DNA of 64,000 nucleotides from CAZDVQ01 sp964508975 (GCA_964508975.1 CAZDVQ010000002.1:124001-188000); one strand, 5' to 3'. Positions 33,591 to 43,764 are shown, numbered from the stretch's first letter. Translations and numbers: made by a program. The notes: a model not told the origin generated them from the sequence alone.

Positions 33591-35389
33591 ACAATAAAGA
33601 TTACCAGTTACTGCTCCCTACCCTGCCCAAGCAGCCCGGCGTCTATAAATATATAGATGCGGATGGCGAGATTTTGTACGTGGGTAAAGCCAAGAACCTC
33701 CGCAACCGCATAGCCTCCTACTTTACCAGTGTAAACCAACAGGCCAACAAGACTCGCATCATGATCAAAAATGCGAAGCGGCTTGAGTTTACCATCGTGG
33801 AGTCGGAGACCGATGCCTTGCTGCTGGAGGCTACCATGATTAAAAACCATCAGCCGCGCTACAACGTGATGCTGAAGGATGGCAAGTTGCAGCCTTATAT
33901 CTGTATCAAGAACGAGCGTTTCCCGAGGGTGTTCATCACCCGTAAAGTAGTGCGCGACGGCTCGGTATACTTTGGTCCATATACCGCCAAAGGCCGCTTG
34001 GATACCATCATGGAACTGCTCAAAACTATGTTCCCGCTGCGCACTTGTAACCTTAATTTATCGGAGGATAATATCCAGAAAGGTAAATTTAGGGTTTGCC
34101 TGGAGTACCACATTAAAAACTGTCAAGGCCCATGCCAAGCCTTTGAAAGCGAAGAACATTACAACGACAAGGTAGAGCAAATCAAAAATATCCTCCGGGG
34201 TAGATACTCCTCGGTGGTTCGGCACCTGAAAGAACAGATGGGCCGTGCCGCCGAAGACCTGCGCTTTGAAGAAGCCATGCTACTCAAGCAGCGTATTGAT
34301 GCCTTTGAACAGTACCAGGCTAAATCGACCGTGGTAAACCCCAACCTAGAAGAAGCCGATGTTTTTGCCATTGAGAAAGACGAGGAAATTGCTTTTGTCA
34401 GTTACCTAAAAGTGGTAGATGGTGCCATCATCAACACCTACATGCTGGAGATGAAACCCAACCTGGATGACGACCCTCGCGACTTGTTGGAGTACGCCAT
34501 ACCTTTCCTCGCCGAAAAGTTCGGCACACTCATGCGCGAAGTACTAGTGCCCATGGAGGTTTCCATTCCATTTGAGGAAGTTAAGATGACGGTACCGAAA
34601 ATTGGCGACAAGAAAAAACTGCTCGAGCTAGCCTACAAGAACGCCAAGTACTACGCCTTGCAAAAAAAGAAATCAGAAGCCAGCAAGGTTCAAAAACAAA
34701 CCCCAGCCGAGCGCATCCTCACGCGTATGCGGGACGACCTGCATATGTCGGTCATGCCACTCCACCTGGAATGTTTCGACAACTCGAATATACAAGGCAC
34801 CAACCCGGTAGCTTCGATGGTCTGTTTCAAAAACGCAAAACCTTCCAAGGCTGATTACAGGCACTTCAAGATAAAATCGGTGGTTGGCCCCGACGACTTT
34901 GCCTCTATGCGCGAAATCGTGTTCCGCCGTTACCGACGGCTGCTGGACGAGGGCCAATCGCTACCCCAGCTCATCGTCATCGACGGGGGAAAAGGCCAGC
35001 TGGCCGCTGCTGTCGAGAGCCTAAAAGAGCTGGATATACTGCACAAGGTAACGGTAATTGGTATCGCCAAACGCCTGGAAGAATTATACTTCCCCGACGA
35101 TGCCGTGCCCTTGATGCTCGATAAAAAATCGGAAACGCTGCGGGTCATCCAACAAGCCCGTAACGAGGCCCACCGTTTTGCCATCACGTTCCACCGCGAC
35201 CAACGTTCGAAAAACTTTGCCAAAACGGGCTTGACCGACATTCCGGGTATCGGGCCAAAAACAGCCGAGAAACTACTCAAAACCTTTGGCTCGGTGCGGG
35301 CACTCCAAGAAACCGATCCTGCCAAAATTGAAGAAACCATTGGCAAGGCCGCCGCTGCCAAAGTGGCTAAATTCCTCGCTGGGGACTAG
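33587..35389 (+). CDS. uvrC: UvrABC excinuclease subunit C
   Basis: 600 residues from GTG 33587. An N-terminal GIY-YIG nuclease (GVYKYIDADGEILYVGKAKNLRN), a cysteine cluster (CQGPCQAF), the UVR region EDLRFEEAMLLKQRIDAFE, an RNase H-like domain (HLECFDNSNIQGTNPVASMVCF; LIVIDGGKGQL) and C-terminal helix-hairpin-helices (LTDIPGIGPKTAEKLL) are in order. It makes both incisions in nucleotide excision repair with UvrA and UvrB. Its GTG overlaps the TGA of the upstream gene; ppx follows by 36 bp. Confidence 0.96.
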   Translation: MNNKDYQLLLPTLPKQPGVYKYIDADGEILYVGKAKNLRNRIASYFTSVNQQANKTRIMIKNAKRLEFTIVESETDALLLEATMIKNHQPRYNVMLKDGKLQPYICIKNERFPRVFITRKVVRDGSVYFGPYTAKGRLDTIMELLKTMFPLRTCNLNLSEDNIQKGKFRVCLEYHIKNCQGPCQAFESEEHYNDKVEQIKNILRGRYSSVVRHLKEQMGRAAEDLRFEEAMLLKQRIDAFEQYQAKSTVVNPNLEEADVFAIEKDEEIAFVSYLKVVDGAIINTYMLEMKPNLDDDPRDLLEYAIPFLAEKFGTLMREVLVPMEVSIPFEEVKMTVPKIGDKKKLLELAYKNAKYYALQKKKSEASKVQKQTPAERILTRMRDDLHMSVMPLHLECFDNSNIQGTNPVASMVCFKNAKPSKADYRHFKIKSVVGPDDFASMREIVFRRYRRLLDEGQSLPQLIVIDGGKGQLAAAVESLKELDILHKVTVIGIAKRLEELYFPDDAVPLMLDKKSETLRVIQQARNEAHRFAITFHRDQRSKNFAKTGLTDIPGIGPKTAEKLLKTFGSVRALQETDPAKIEETIGKAAAAKVAKFLAGD

Positions 35390-35425
35390 CCAATAACCTA
35401 AGAAAACCCTACAACCCTAATCCCT

Positions 35426-36325
35426 GTGAAAAAACTAGCCGTCATAGATTGTGGTACCAACACCTTTCACCTGCTTATTGCCGAGGCTTTACCCGGTGGC
35501 GGTTTTACCGAGATTTTCAAGCTCCGCAAGTTCGTGTTCTTGGCCGAAGAAGGTATTGAGACCATCGGGCAAGCTGCTTTCCAACGGGCTAGCGATGCCT
35601 TGCACGAGTTTGGCCAAATCATACAGCAACAGGAAGTTGAACAAGTCAAAGCCTTTGGCACCGCCGCCCTGCGTACAGCCTCTAACGGCCCAGCATTAGT
35701 AGCAGATGCCAAAGCTACTTGCGGCATACAAATCGATACGATTCCTGGACTGGAAGAAGCCCGCCTAATCTGGCGTGGGGTGCAACACGCTTACCCCCTC
35801 GACGAGCAAGTTTCGATGATTATGGACATCGGCGGCGGCTCGGTAGAATTTATCCTCACTACTCGAGACGGCATCCTTTGGTCCCAAAGTTTCCCCGTGG
35901 GCGTGGCCGTGCTTTATCGCAAATTCCACCATTCCGACCCCATGAGCAGGGAAGAAGTTGCTACACAAAAAGCTTGGCTCAGCGACATACTAGCGCCGCT
36001 GCTCGATGCTATAAAACAACACCAACCACAACGCATCATCGGGGCCTCGGGCACATTCGATGTGCTGGAAACCTTCCTATCGGTGCGCAAAGTTGGGCCA
36101 GCGGCCAACGAAATCCCTATATCGGAGTTCAGGCCACTGTACGACAGTTTCATGCAAACCACGCTTCCCGAGCGCGAGGCCATGGACAAACTCCCAGAAG
36201 GCCGAGCCCGCCTCATCATCACGGCACTGGTACTGGTTGACTATATCCTCGAAGTTTGTCCCGTACAACAACTGGTGGTATCAGAATACGCTATGAAACA
36301 AGGTATTTTAGCCGAGATGCTATAG
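35426..36325 (+). CDS. Ppx/GppA-type phosphatase
   Basis: 299 residues from GTG 35426. It has the ASKHA fold of exopolyphosphatase/pppGpp phosphatase: AVIDCGTNTFHLLIAE phosphate-1 motif, AFGTAALRTASNG, MDIGGGSVEFIL phosphate-2 motif and IIGASGTFDVLETF. It is short, lacking the C-terminal HD-like domain of E. coli Ppx, so substrate (polyphosphate or pppGpp) is open. It follows uvrC closely and is probably in the same transcript, ending at GC element R11. Confidence 0.9.
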   Translation: MKKLAVIDCGTNTFHLLIAEALPGGGFTEIFKLRKFVFLAEEGIETIGQAAFQRASDALHEFGQIIQQQEVEQVKAFGTAALRTASNGPALVADAKATCGIQIDTIPGLEEARLIWRGVQHAYPLDEQVSMIMDIGGGSVEFILTTRDGILWSQSFPVGVAVLYRKFHHSDPMSREEVATQKAWLSDILAPLLDAIKQHQPQRIIGASGTFDVLETFLSVRKVGPAANEIPISEFRPLYDSFMQTTLPEREAMDKLPEGRARLIITALVLVDYILEVCPVQQLVVSEYAMKQGILAEML

Positions 36326-36374
36326 TATTCGTAGCCCTTGTCGTTTAGTCAATTACTCTTTTATTCCATTATTC

Positions 36375-36488
36375 TTTTTTGGGCGCTGCGTCGCCTTTGG
36401 CGCCGCCGCTGTCCTCCAGGCTCGCTGGACGCTCGGTGCCTGACGGCACCAGCCGCTGACGCGGCTGCCCTACGGCCAGCTAGCGCAA
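36375..36488 (+). repeat. GC-rich hairpin element R11
   Basis: Fills the gap between the convergent ppx and DUF4835 genes. The T-tract GGGCG edge follows ppx. Stems: CGCC-TTT-GGCG, GGTGCC-TGAC-GGCACC, CAGCCGC-TGAC-GCGGCTG. It ends GCTAGCGCA 9 bp from the DUF4835 stop. Confidence 0.85.
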
Positions 36489-36496
36489 GGGAAATC

Positions 36497-37405
36497 CTAG
36501 TTCGCCAGCAGCTTGCGATATTCGTTGGCCTGGGTTGGATCCAATTTCACCATGATATCGAATACCTCGCGTTTGGTTTTGGCATCGGCTACGGTAAAAG
36601 TATTAACCAACTCATCGCGTTTAGCCTGGCAGAACATCTGCACAAGGTAAGTGGCTGGGTAATTCTGATTTGCTGTACGAATCTCTTCAAGGGCGGCTTT
36701 CATGCTGGCCAAACCCATGCCTGGGTTTTCAAACAACTGGTCCATACCCGCCAGGTGATACATGTATAAAGCCGAGCGGAATGATTTCATCCGTACGCTC
36801 AAAATATTTTCAACCAACCAGTAGCGGTTGCGTTGGCTTCCGCCGGGGCGCCAGCCTGGGAACTCAGCTGCAGTATTTTGTGGGATATAATTCACGATGG
36901 CATTGGCTTTCTGGAAATACTCCTCGCCACCAAATTCTTCAAAGGTATCCCCATCGAGGCCAAGCACCATGTAGGCATAAAAACCCATCATAGCGGTAAG
37001 GTTGCTGAAGTATTGATTCTCGGAGAAATCAAGGTTATCGAACTCTTGGTAATCAAAGGTAAAGTCTTGGTCAATCAGCTCTAGGATAGCCGAGTTGTAA
37101 GTACTGTTGTACACTGGCCTAACGGCTTGAACGGCACATTGCGCCGTGAAGCGGGTTTGCGACACCTCTTGCTTTATGGTAATGGTAATCGACATCTCGA
37201 TGCGCTCATCTGGGGCGTAAATTTTATCACTCCACTTGCGTTCATTCATGAACTGCTGCAACTGCGTCTCGAGCGTTTTGAAAATTTTAGGGTCTGCCGT
37301 TTGGAGTTTAGGAGCTGAAACGGTTACACGCGCATTGATTTCTTGCGCTTTTGCAGCATTGAACAAAGTACAAATAGCAACAAAAAGGAGTATTATCCTT
37401 GACAT
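36497..37405 (-). CDS. DUF4835 family protein (PorD-like)
   Basis: 302 residues with a signal peptide (cleavage near AKAQ). The body shows the DUF4835 pattern: EINARVTVSAPKLQTADPKIF, FMNERKWSDKIY, ERIEMSITITI, YQEFDNLDFSENQYFSNLTAMMGFYAYMVLG and FPGWRPGGSQRNRYWLVENIL. The family is restricted to Bacteroidota and is named PorD in some T9SS annotations (from memory). A periplasmic or outer-membrane role in secretion is plausible but unproven. It stands alone, convergent with ppx. Confidence 0.85.
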   Translation of the reverse strand: MSRIILLFVAICTLFNAAKAQEINARVTVSAPKLQTADPKIFKTLETQLQQFMNERKWSDKIYAPDERIEMSITITIKQEVSQTRFTAQCAVQAVRPVYNSTYNSAILELIDQDFTFDYQEFDNLDFSENQYFSNLTAMMGFYAYMVLGLDGDTFEEFGGEEYFQKANAIVNYIPQNTAAEFPGWRPGGSQRNRYWLVENILSVRMKSFRSALYMYHLAGMDQLFENPGMGLASMKAALEEIRTANQNYPATYLVQMFCQAKRDELVNTFTVADAKTKREVFDIMVKLDPTQANEYRKLLAN

Positions 37406-37514
37406 GTATCGAAAAATTTAGAGGAAGCTTGATAAATTGGGGTAAAACCCAACACAAAGAACGTAAAAATATGGCGAATAGTGTGCCAGCCTAGGCGTTT
37501 AATCTTGAACAGAG

Positions 37515-37659
37515 CATCTGCGCTAGTGATGCGAAGGCGTGGCGCAACGCGCCAGACCGCGAAGCGGGCCGAGCGACAGCGAGCGCCGTAGCGTAACGGC
37601 GACGCGCTGGTAGGGGCGTATTGCATACGCCCCGCGGAGCGGCGCAGCGCCCCAAAAAA
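37515..37659 (-). repeat. GC-rich hairpin element R12
   Basis: The GGGCG edge (here GGGGCG) faces the Nfu gene. It contains the extra GGGGCGTAT...ATACGCCCC hairpin and TGGCGC-GTT-GCGCCA, ending CATCACTAGCGCA. It lies between divergent genes. Confidence 0.85.
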
Positions 37660-37805
37660 TTAGAATTTTAGATTTTTGGGGGATTGGGTGTTTTTAAAAT
37701 GCCGTGCAAATTTTAGACTGAGCGCGAAAAACAAACATATACACTCCAGTAAAATTATTGAGCTTCATTTTAATTAGAACTAAACTAAATAACGGGTAAT
37801 CTTGT

Positions 37806-37813
37806 TACCTTTG
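37806..37813 (+). promoter_or_regulatory. -7 box TACCTTTG for the Nfu gene
   Basis: A perfect TAnnTTTG match 48 bp before ATG 37862, making the upstream in-frame ATG 37835 possible but less likely. Confidence 0.55.
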
Positions 37814-37861
37814 TCCTAGCAAGCCAAGCGGCTTGTGCCATCATTTAAAATTTGCCAAACC

Positions 37862-38482
37862 ATGAGCAACGAGCAAGAAACCATACAGAAAACGCCGGTG
37901 ATGCTGTACACCGAGCAGACACCTAACCCAGAATCGTTAAAGTTTGTGACCAACCGCATGTTGTTCCCTAACAGTACGGCTGATTTCAGGGAAGAAGCGC
38001 TAGCCCGCGAATGGTCGCCACTAGCGGCTGCCCTCTTTGATTTCCCGTTCACCAAAGGCGTTTATATTTGCAACAACTTTGTGACCGTAACGAAGGAATT
38101 TAACTACAGCTGGGAAGATATCATGCTGGATATCAAGAGCTTTATCAAGCAATACCTTGAAAATGGCGGTACGGTGCTGAACGATGGCTTCGAGGCTGTC
38201 AAAGCCGAGCTCGATGCCAAGGAAGTAGGCAACTACGAGGGCAAAGAAGCCGAAATCGTGGCCAAGATTAAAAACTTGATCGACACCTACGTGCGCCCAG
38301 CCGTAGAAATGGACGGTGGCAACATCGAGTTCAAGAGTTACGACGAAGGCGTAGTAAGCGTGGTTCTGCAGGGCTCATGCAGCGGTTGCCCAAGCTCTAC
38401 CGTAACGCTAAAATCGGGCATCGAGGGCATGTTGAAACGCATGGTTCCTGAGGTGACCGAGGTACAAGCCTTTATGGGTTAA
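37862..38482 (+). CDS. NifU/Nfu-type iron-sulfur scaffold protein
   Basis: 206 residues from ATG 37862. An N-terminal Nfu_N domain (TEQTPNPESLKFVTNRMLFPN to the EFNYSWEDI helix) is joined to a NifU C-terminal domain. That domain has YVRPAVEMDGGNIEF and the cluster-binding CSGCPSS (C173, C176). It carries 4Fe-4S clusters to client apoproteins; MutY here is one possible client. The stop overlaps that of the convergent DUF4286 gene by 4 bp. Confidence 0.93.
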   Translation: MSNEQETIQKTPVMLYTEQTPNPESLKFVTNRMLFPNSTADFREEALAREWSPLAAALFDFPFTKGVYICNNFVTVTKEFNYSWEDIMLDIKSFIKQYLENGGTVLNDGFEAVKAELDAKEVGNYEGKEAEIVAKIKNLIDTYVRPAVEMDGGNIEFKSYDEGVVSVVLQGSCSGCPSSTVTLKSGIEGMLKRMVPEVTEVQAFMG

Positions 38483-38781
38483 ATCACCTCCATCAAGGTA
38501 CGGAAAGCCACGTATTGGTTGGCGTAGCGCTCGGCATGATCCTTTTGCAAGGCCGGCGCAAACTCCTTCTGGTAGCGCTGGAAAGTTTCCATATCGGCAA
38601 CAACATACTGGAAGGCATAAGTAGTGCCTTCTGATTCATCTTCCCCGAGGATATGGCAGATGCGGTTTTCTAGAAATAGACCCGTGGCCATGACCTCGGG
38701 GATATGTTTTTCACGCATCCACTGGAGCCATTCGTCGTGGACGGTATTCAAAATTTTAACGGTTACGTTGTATAGCAGCAT
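38479..38781 (-). CDS. DUF4286 family protein
   Basis: 100 residues from ATG 38781, chosen because a -7 box lies at 38801-38808 and an upstream in-frame ATG (38844) precedes it. It resembles a small ferredoxin-like alpha/beta fold: LLYNVTVKILNTVHDEWLQWM, HIPEVMATGLF and TYAFQYVVADMETFQRYQKEF, as in DUF4286. Function unknown; cytosolic. It ends tail-to-tail with the Nfu gene, overlapping 4 bp. Confidence 0.85.
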   Translation of the reverse strand: MLLYNVTVKILNTVHDEWLQWMREKHIPEVMATGLFLENRICHILGEDESEGTTYAFQYVVADMETFQRYQKEFAPALQKDHAERYANQYVAFRTLMEVI

Positions 38782-38800
38782 AATGACTGGATTTGTGGGC

Positions 38801-38808
38801 CAAAGATA
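38801..38808 (-). promoter_or_regulatory. -7 box TATCTTTG for the DUF4286 gene
   Basis: A TAnnTTTG match 20 bp before ATG 38781 on the minus strand. Confidence 0.55.
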
Positions 38809-38821
38809 GTTTTTTTGGAGC

Positions 38822-38849
38822 GATGAACAATAAACGATGAACAATGAAC
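38822..38849. repeat. Heptamer array H1
   Basis: Four 7-bp units: GATGAAC AATAAAC GATGAAC AATGAAC. Lies upstream of the DUF4286 promoter. Confidence 0.75.
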
Positions 38850-38920
38850 TTTTGCAGTGTTAGCCGTTGTGCTTTCTGGAAAGGCATATTTTTGAACGAA
38901 AAGCTTGCAATCAACCCAAT

Positions 38921-38960
38921 AAAAAGGCCCTGCTTCATGCTAGAAGACAGGGCCTTTTGT
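38921..38960 (-). terminator. Terminator after the large T9SS protein gene
   Basis: AAAAGGCCCTG pairs with CAGGGCCTTTT (11 bp) across a 15-nt loop, 21 bp after the minus-strand stop. Confidence 0.85.
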
Positions 38961-38978
38961 ATAAGTTTAAGGCAATTA

Positions 38979-41900
38979 CTAGCGTTGAATCAACAAGCGG
39001 CGAGTTTCAAAGAACAGTTCATTTTTGAGTACTACGAGGTAAATACCTTCCGACCAACTAGCGGTATTAAGCTCGAGTAGCTGAGTACTGGTATTGTATT
39101 GCTTGAGCTCGATGAGTTGGCCCAATTGGTTGTACACCATCACCTCGAAATCTATATTATCCTCGGCAAAAACCTGAATACTTGCCGATTGGCTAGTAGG
39201 GTTAGGGAAAGGGTGCCCGATAACCCAGTTTTGCGTTTTATTCAACGCCGATGCCACGATGTGGCTGTAGCTTGAACGACCGTCAAAATCAAGCTGCTGC
39301 AATTTATAGTAATACAGCTTGTTAGGCACCACGTTAGCATCGTTGAAGCTATATTGTTGTTCTACTAGGCTATTGCCTTGGCCATCGACCCATGTAAGGT
39401 TTTCAAAGTGTTGGGCATCTTCACTGCGCATCAAGTAAAAACCTTTGTTGTTGGTTTCAGATGCTGTAGCCCAGTTGAGTTGGATAAATTGATTGTTGAC
39501 TGCCGTTGCGCTGAAGCGGGTCAAGGAAACCGGCAAAGTAGAGCCACCGGGGCCACCGTGCATGAAAAAGCTCGAGAACGATGGCGTGGAGAGCTGGATA
39601 TAATCAGCGCCATAAGCCGAGCCATTGGCGGTTTGGGCCAGGTAAGTGCCTGTTCCGCCAGGACTTCCGCCGGTTGCGTACTTGGTTACCTGAACGTCAG
39701 AAAGCGCATTAATATCATCTTGTGTATCGCAAGGGTTACCGTTGTTGTTGGCAGCAGCGGCGGCGGCCAGTGTGCTAAAGTCGGTAGCCGTGAAGTATAA
39801 GCGTACATCAACAGGGGAGGTAGGTTGATTGGTAGGGACAATATCATAGCTGCGACCCATGTAAGCGGTGGCAGGATTACTACAATCGCCTGAACCAGCC
39901 AGGGAAGTAGGGCTACCAATGTGTACTGTTGCTGTGACTGCACCGAGGTCTTGGCCATGGGTATTAAGCGATACGAGCAAACGGCCGTTCAAGTCAAAGA
40001 TATGCTGCCAGTCGTTATCATTTACTACGCAAGAGCCGCTGGTACCATCGATGGTGGCAATAGTACTCGGGCCGTTGTAAGATACCTCCACTTGGTCGGA
40101 GCTAGTACAAGTACCATTGGTGGTTGTCCAAGTAAAGGTATAAACACCTGTAGCGGCAACCGTGGCATCGCTGGTGGCCGAGTTGGGAGCGCTGAAAGTA
40201 GCTGAGCCCGACCATGCACCTGTACCCAAATTTGGAGCAGTTGCATTAAGACCGAGCACGAGGTCGTTGGTACAGCTGAACAAATCAGTACCTGCGTCGG
40301 CAGTGCTAGGCATAGCATCCACGGTGAAAGCAGCTGGAAAGTTTTTGCTAAACATGGTACCGTACTTGACGCCGCTTACGCTCACATCGTAAGTTCCAAC
40401 GGGGAGCGTGTTGCTGACGAAGGAGTTGCCTGTAAAGTAGTAATAGTTTGTGCCATCGAAGAGCTCCCAACCGATAGATGTTGCATCATTGCTACCGCTG
40501 TATGTGAGTTCTACATCCGAGCCTACACAGAAAGCCGTGTTACCGGTGAAGGCCAAGTTGGGTGCTTTACGCATGATGATAGGATAATCTTCTACCTCGC
40601 CGAGGGTAGTACCGCAAGGATTGTCAAAGCCACCCCAGTAACCGAGGCGAACGCGCATGCGGAGGGTATCTAATACAGCATCGCCTGGCACGGTAAAGGT
40701 GCTAGCAGCTTGGTATGCTCCGATGTTGGTATTGTACATTACCCTTTCATTGGTTGTAAATTCAGCATCGTTGTTGTAATCTATCCATGCCACAAAGTCG
40801 TTGTTACCCCAGTTGGTATTACAGTTACCAGTAATGGTATAGCTGCTATCCGTGTACAGGTGAATAAAGTCGTTGTTGTAGAACGTATAGGCGTTATTAG
40901 CCGAAGACCTATCAATGCTACCCAAACGCAGGCGATTGATGAAAAGGTTACCGTTGGTACTTTCGCCACTTGCGGCACAGAACTCATAAGGGTGAAGTTC
41001 ATACATGAACTTGTAGGTCTCGGTCGTATCTTGGTTATCGCCCACAGCAAACACCTTGAAATAGACCTTATCGCCGACGGTACTGTTAGGCAGCGTTGTA
41101 CTTGTACGCCAGATATTACCTGAAACCAAGCTCATAGGCAGCACGTTGGTGCTGTTGAAGTTTGGTGCGTTGAGTGCCCAGGCAACATAAACGCTAGTCA
41201 AGTTTCCGCTGTATTCGATTTGAGCTGTAACCAGCTGGTCCATGGTGACTTTTGGTGCGATGAAGGTGGGCGTAGTCGTTACGGAAGTCTTCACGATAGC
41301 GGGGTAATCGTTGCGGTCAACCAGCGAATATTCCCAGAGGCCACGGCCCCAGGTGGCTGCTTTAAGGGTGTTGGAGCCCCAATGTATATCGAGTTCTTTA
41401 ACCGAGACGTTGGGCAAGCCGGGGTTGTATAAATCCCAGTCTAGCTCGCCCATTGCCATTTTATAAATGCCAATAGCCGCTCCAACATAAATATACGAAT
41501 TAGACGAATGGTCGATAACCACGCTGTAACAAGGCATATTGCCGAGGTTATAGCTAATATTCTGCCAGGTAGTGCCTTGGTTGTGGGTAATATAAACCTT
41601 GGTGCCATTGTTCTCATAGCCGTCGTAAACGATAACCATCGTCTGGTCGTCGTTCGGGTCAAATGCTATACCCATGATTGGCTTGTTAGGTAAACCGTTT
41701 TTAATGTTGGTAAAGGTAGCGCCGCCATCGGTCGATAGTTCGATGTATTGGCCTTGGCTTATGGCCATTATGCTCGTATTATTGTATGCGATAGCAGCTA
41801 CTTGTATTACACCCGTAAAAGTTGTTGGGCTACCGAGGGTAACCCATGAAGTACCAAAGTTGGTTGTTTTATACACCACGTTACCGAAGGTATAGGCCGT

Positions 41901-43604
41901 CAGGTGGTCATTCGGGTCGTAAAACATAGGGGCTACCCAGGCGGAACTATGACCCGCAGGCGCAATGCCAGAGGTAGTCACACCGCCGTCTAAGGTTCTT
42001 CTTCTACCACCATTTTGGGTGGTGCAGAACATCCAGTTTTCGTTCAACGGGTGTATGAAAGATTCCATGCCATCGGCGCCGTAAGCTTCAATCCAGTTTG
42101 TTTCTGTTTTGATACTGGTACCGTTATCTTGTGAGCCCAAGATAGTGAGGTATTGGTTTGACTGTGATTGTCCCAGGCGGTAGTTTTCGCGGGTACCTAC
42201 ACTGAGGCTCAGTTTTTCCCAAGTCAAACCATTGTCCTCAGACTTACAGAGGAAACCGTCAGTACAGGCGTAATAAATGCCATTTACACAATCCAGGTAG
42301 TTATTGTCGGCATGCACATATACCGAGCTGTTGTTGAAGGCATTTTGAAAAGAGCCTCCACCGTGTTCGGCAGAGCCAAGGCTCCACCAGGTGGCTTTAC
42401 TAAAATTTCGGCCACCGTCTGAACTTCTGAAAATATCGACATAACCTGATACCACTTTGCTTGTATCTTGGTCGTTGGGCACGGCAGTCCACAAGCTAAC
42501 ACCCGATGGTGCTGCACTTTGGATGGCCGTAAAGGTAGCGCCTTGGTCAGTTGATTTCCAAAAGCCATTGTCGGAGCCCGCCCAGATACAATCAGGGCAA
42601 ATTGGAGAAACAGAGATTTTAATCTTGGCATTGTTGTTTGTGGCAAAGTCCATCAAGTTCGTATAACTCAAGCCTTGGTTGGTTGATTTAAGGATACGAT
42701 TGCGGTTAGTCCCCCAGTAGTAGCCGTCATAAATATAAACAATATTGTTGTCGGTCGGGTGAAACTCAATGTCGTAAATATCCCCATCGTTGATCAAGCG
42801 GGTCCAAGTTTGCAGGTTGTCTGTCGAGCGGTAAATACCTTTGCTGGTGCCTACAAATACCAAGTTGGGCACCCTGGGGTGATACTCTATGATATAAATT
42901 TGGAAATTCGTACCCAAGCCGCCAAAGCCAACATTCGATGGCGTAAATGCCGTGGGGGCATAGGTTTGTCCACCATCAGTAGAGCGATAAATACCAAAGG
43001 AAGTACCGTTTTCAGCCGAGCGTACATTAATCAGGATGGAATCAAAGTTCGTTGGCGAAGCTGCCACGGTGTTTACGCCTGACGCTGGTAAAAAGTCGGT
43101 ATTATGCGACCAAGTTGCGCCTTCATCGCTGGTGCGCCAAAGGCCGCCACTGCGCGAGCCCATATAAATTTGCTGCGGGTTGTTGCGGTTAACTTCTACA
43201 AACTCTACGCGGCCAATACCGGCAGCATAATGCCCTGTAATTTGCCCCATGAAATTAGGCCCAAGCTCATTCCAGAGGCCGTTTTCAAACAGTTTATCGC
43301 CGTTGCGACGCTTGTCGTCCGCTACCAGTCGCTCATACGTTTTAAATGGTCCATAATGGTCAACTAGGCGGTTGCCCGATGGGTAATACTTGCCCTCGTT
43401 CTCATTTTTCCAGCGCATGAACGGCTTGTACCCCGAGCCTTTAGCATTGCGGTCGATACGGCTAAAATAGGCCTCCGCCGAGTCGCAGACCGTGTAAAAA
43501 TTGATGTTGAAGTCATACATCATCTGTTTGTAGGCGGGATCTTGTACCTGCGCCATCGACAAACTTAGGCTGAACAGTAACAGCCCTGCCAAAATAAATC
43601 TCAT
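38979..43604 (-). CDS. Giant secreted BNR/VPS10-like repeat protein with GEVEDY and T9SS domains
   Basis: 1541 residues with a signal peptide (cleavage near SMAQ). From about 130 to 760 there are repeated beta-propeller units of sialidase/VPS10 type (SGGLWRTSDEGATWSH, GIYRSTDGGQTY, GFWKSTDQGATFTA, ELSTDGGATF, YITHNQGTTW). A GEVEDY region lies near 1000 (CGTTLGEVEDYPI). Ig-like segments follow, and a type A T9SS sorting domain ends the protein (HPFPNPTSQSASIQV to RRLLIQR). It should be exported by the T9SS and stay at the surface, perhaps as adhesin or binding protein. No catalytic residues could be assigned. Confidence 0.9.
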   Translation of the reverse strand: MRFILAGLLLFSLSLSMAQVQDPAYKQMMYDFNINFYTVCDSAEAYFSRIDRNAKGSGYKPFMRWKNENEGKYYPSGNRLVDHYGPFKTYERLVADDKRRNGDKLFENGLWNELGPNFMGQITGHYAAGIGRVEFVEVNRNNPQQIYMGSRSGGLWRTSDEGATWSHNTDFLPASGVNTVAASPTNFDSILINVRSAENGTSFGIYRSTDGGQTYAPTAFTPSNVGFGGLGTNFQIYIIEYHPRVPNLVFVGTSKGIYRSTDNLQTWTRLINDGDIYDIEFHPTDNNIVYIYDGYYWGTNRNRILKSTNQGLSYTNLMDFATNNNAKIKISVSPICPDCIWAGSDNGFWKSTDQGATFTAIQSAAPSGVSLWTAVPNDQDTSKVVSGYVDIFRSSDGGRNFSKATWWSLGSAEHGGGSFQNAFNNSSVYVHADNNYLDCVNGIYYACTDGFLCKSEDNGLTWEKLSLSVGTRENYRLGQSQSNQYLTILGSQDNGTSIKTETNWIEAYGADGMESFIHPLNENWMFCTTQNGGRRRTLDGGVTTSGIAPAGHSSAWVAPMFYDPNDHLTAYTFGNVVYKTTNFGTSWVTLGSPTTFTGVIQVAAIAYNNTSIMAISQGQYIELSTDGGATFTNIKNGLPNKPIMGIAFDPNDDQTMVIVYDGYENNGTKVYITHNQGTTWQNISYNLGNMPCYSVVIDHSSNSYIYVGAAIGIYKMAMGELDWDLYNPGLPNVSVKELDIHWGSNTLKAATWGRGLWEYSLVDRNDYPAIVKTSVTTTPTFIAPKVTMDQLVTAQIEYSGNLTSVYVAWALNAPNFNSTNVLPMSLVSGNIWRTSTTLPNSTVGDKVYFKVFAVGDNQDTTETYKFMYELHPYEFCAASGESTNGNLFINRLRLGSIDRSSANNAYTFYNNDFIHLYTDSSYTITGNCNTNWGNNDFVAWIDYNNDAEFTTNERVMYNTNIGAYQAASTFTVPGDAVLDTLRMRVRLGYWGGFDNPCGTTLGEVEDYPIIMRKAPNLAFTGNTAFCVGSDVELTYSGSNDATSIGWELFDGTNYYYFTGNSFVSNTLPVGTYDVSVSGVKYGTMFSKNFPAAFTVDAMPSTADAGTDLFSCTNDLVLGLNATAPNLGTGAWSGSATFSAPNSATSDATVAATGVYTFTWTTTNGTCTSSDQVEVSYNGPSTIATIDGTSGSCVVNDNDWQHIFDLNGRLLVSLNTHGQDLGAVTATVHIGSPTSLAGSGDCSNPATAYMGRSYDIVPTNQPTSPVDVRLYFTATDFSTLAAAAAANNNGNPCDTQDDINALSDVQVTKYATGGSPGGTGTYLAQTANGSAYGADYIQLSTPSFSSFFMHGGPGGSTLPVSLTRFSATAVNNQFIQLNWATASETNNKGFYLMRSEDAQHFENLTWVDGQGNSLVEQQYSFNDANVVPNKLYYYKLQQLDFDGRSSYSHIVASALNKTQNWVIGHPFPNPTSQSASIQVFAEDNIDFEVMVYNQLGQLIELKQYNTSTQLLELNTASWSEGIYLVVLKNELFFETRRLLIQR

Positions 43605-43735
43605 TGTTATAAGGTTGAATCTTGAAAAAAAAAATACTCAATGCCCTGCTGGAACATTGCAAAACTCTACCATTTATCTGGAAAGGAAGCAGCACGAATC
43701 AGCAAGGCATAGCCCTTGTCATGATTTTTGTATCG

Positions 43736-43743
43736 CAAAGGTA
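43736..43743 (-). promoter_or_regulatory. -7 box TACCTTTG for the giant T9SS protein
   Basis: A TAnnTTTG match on the minus strand, about 130 bp before the ATG at 43604. Confidence 0.4.
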
Positions 43744-43764
43744 TAAAATATTTTTAATATGATA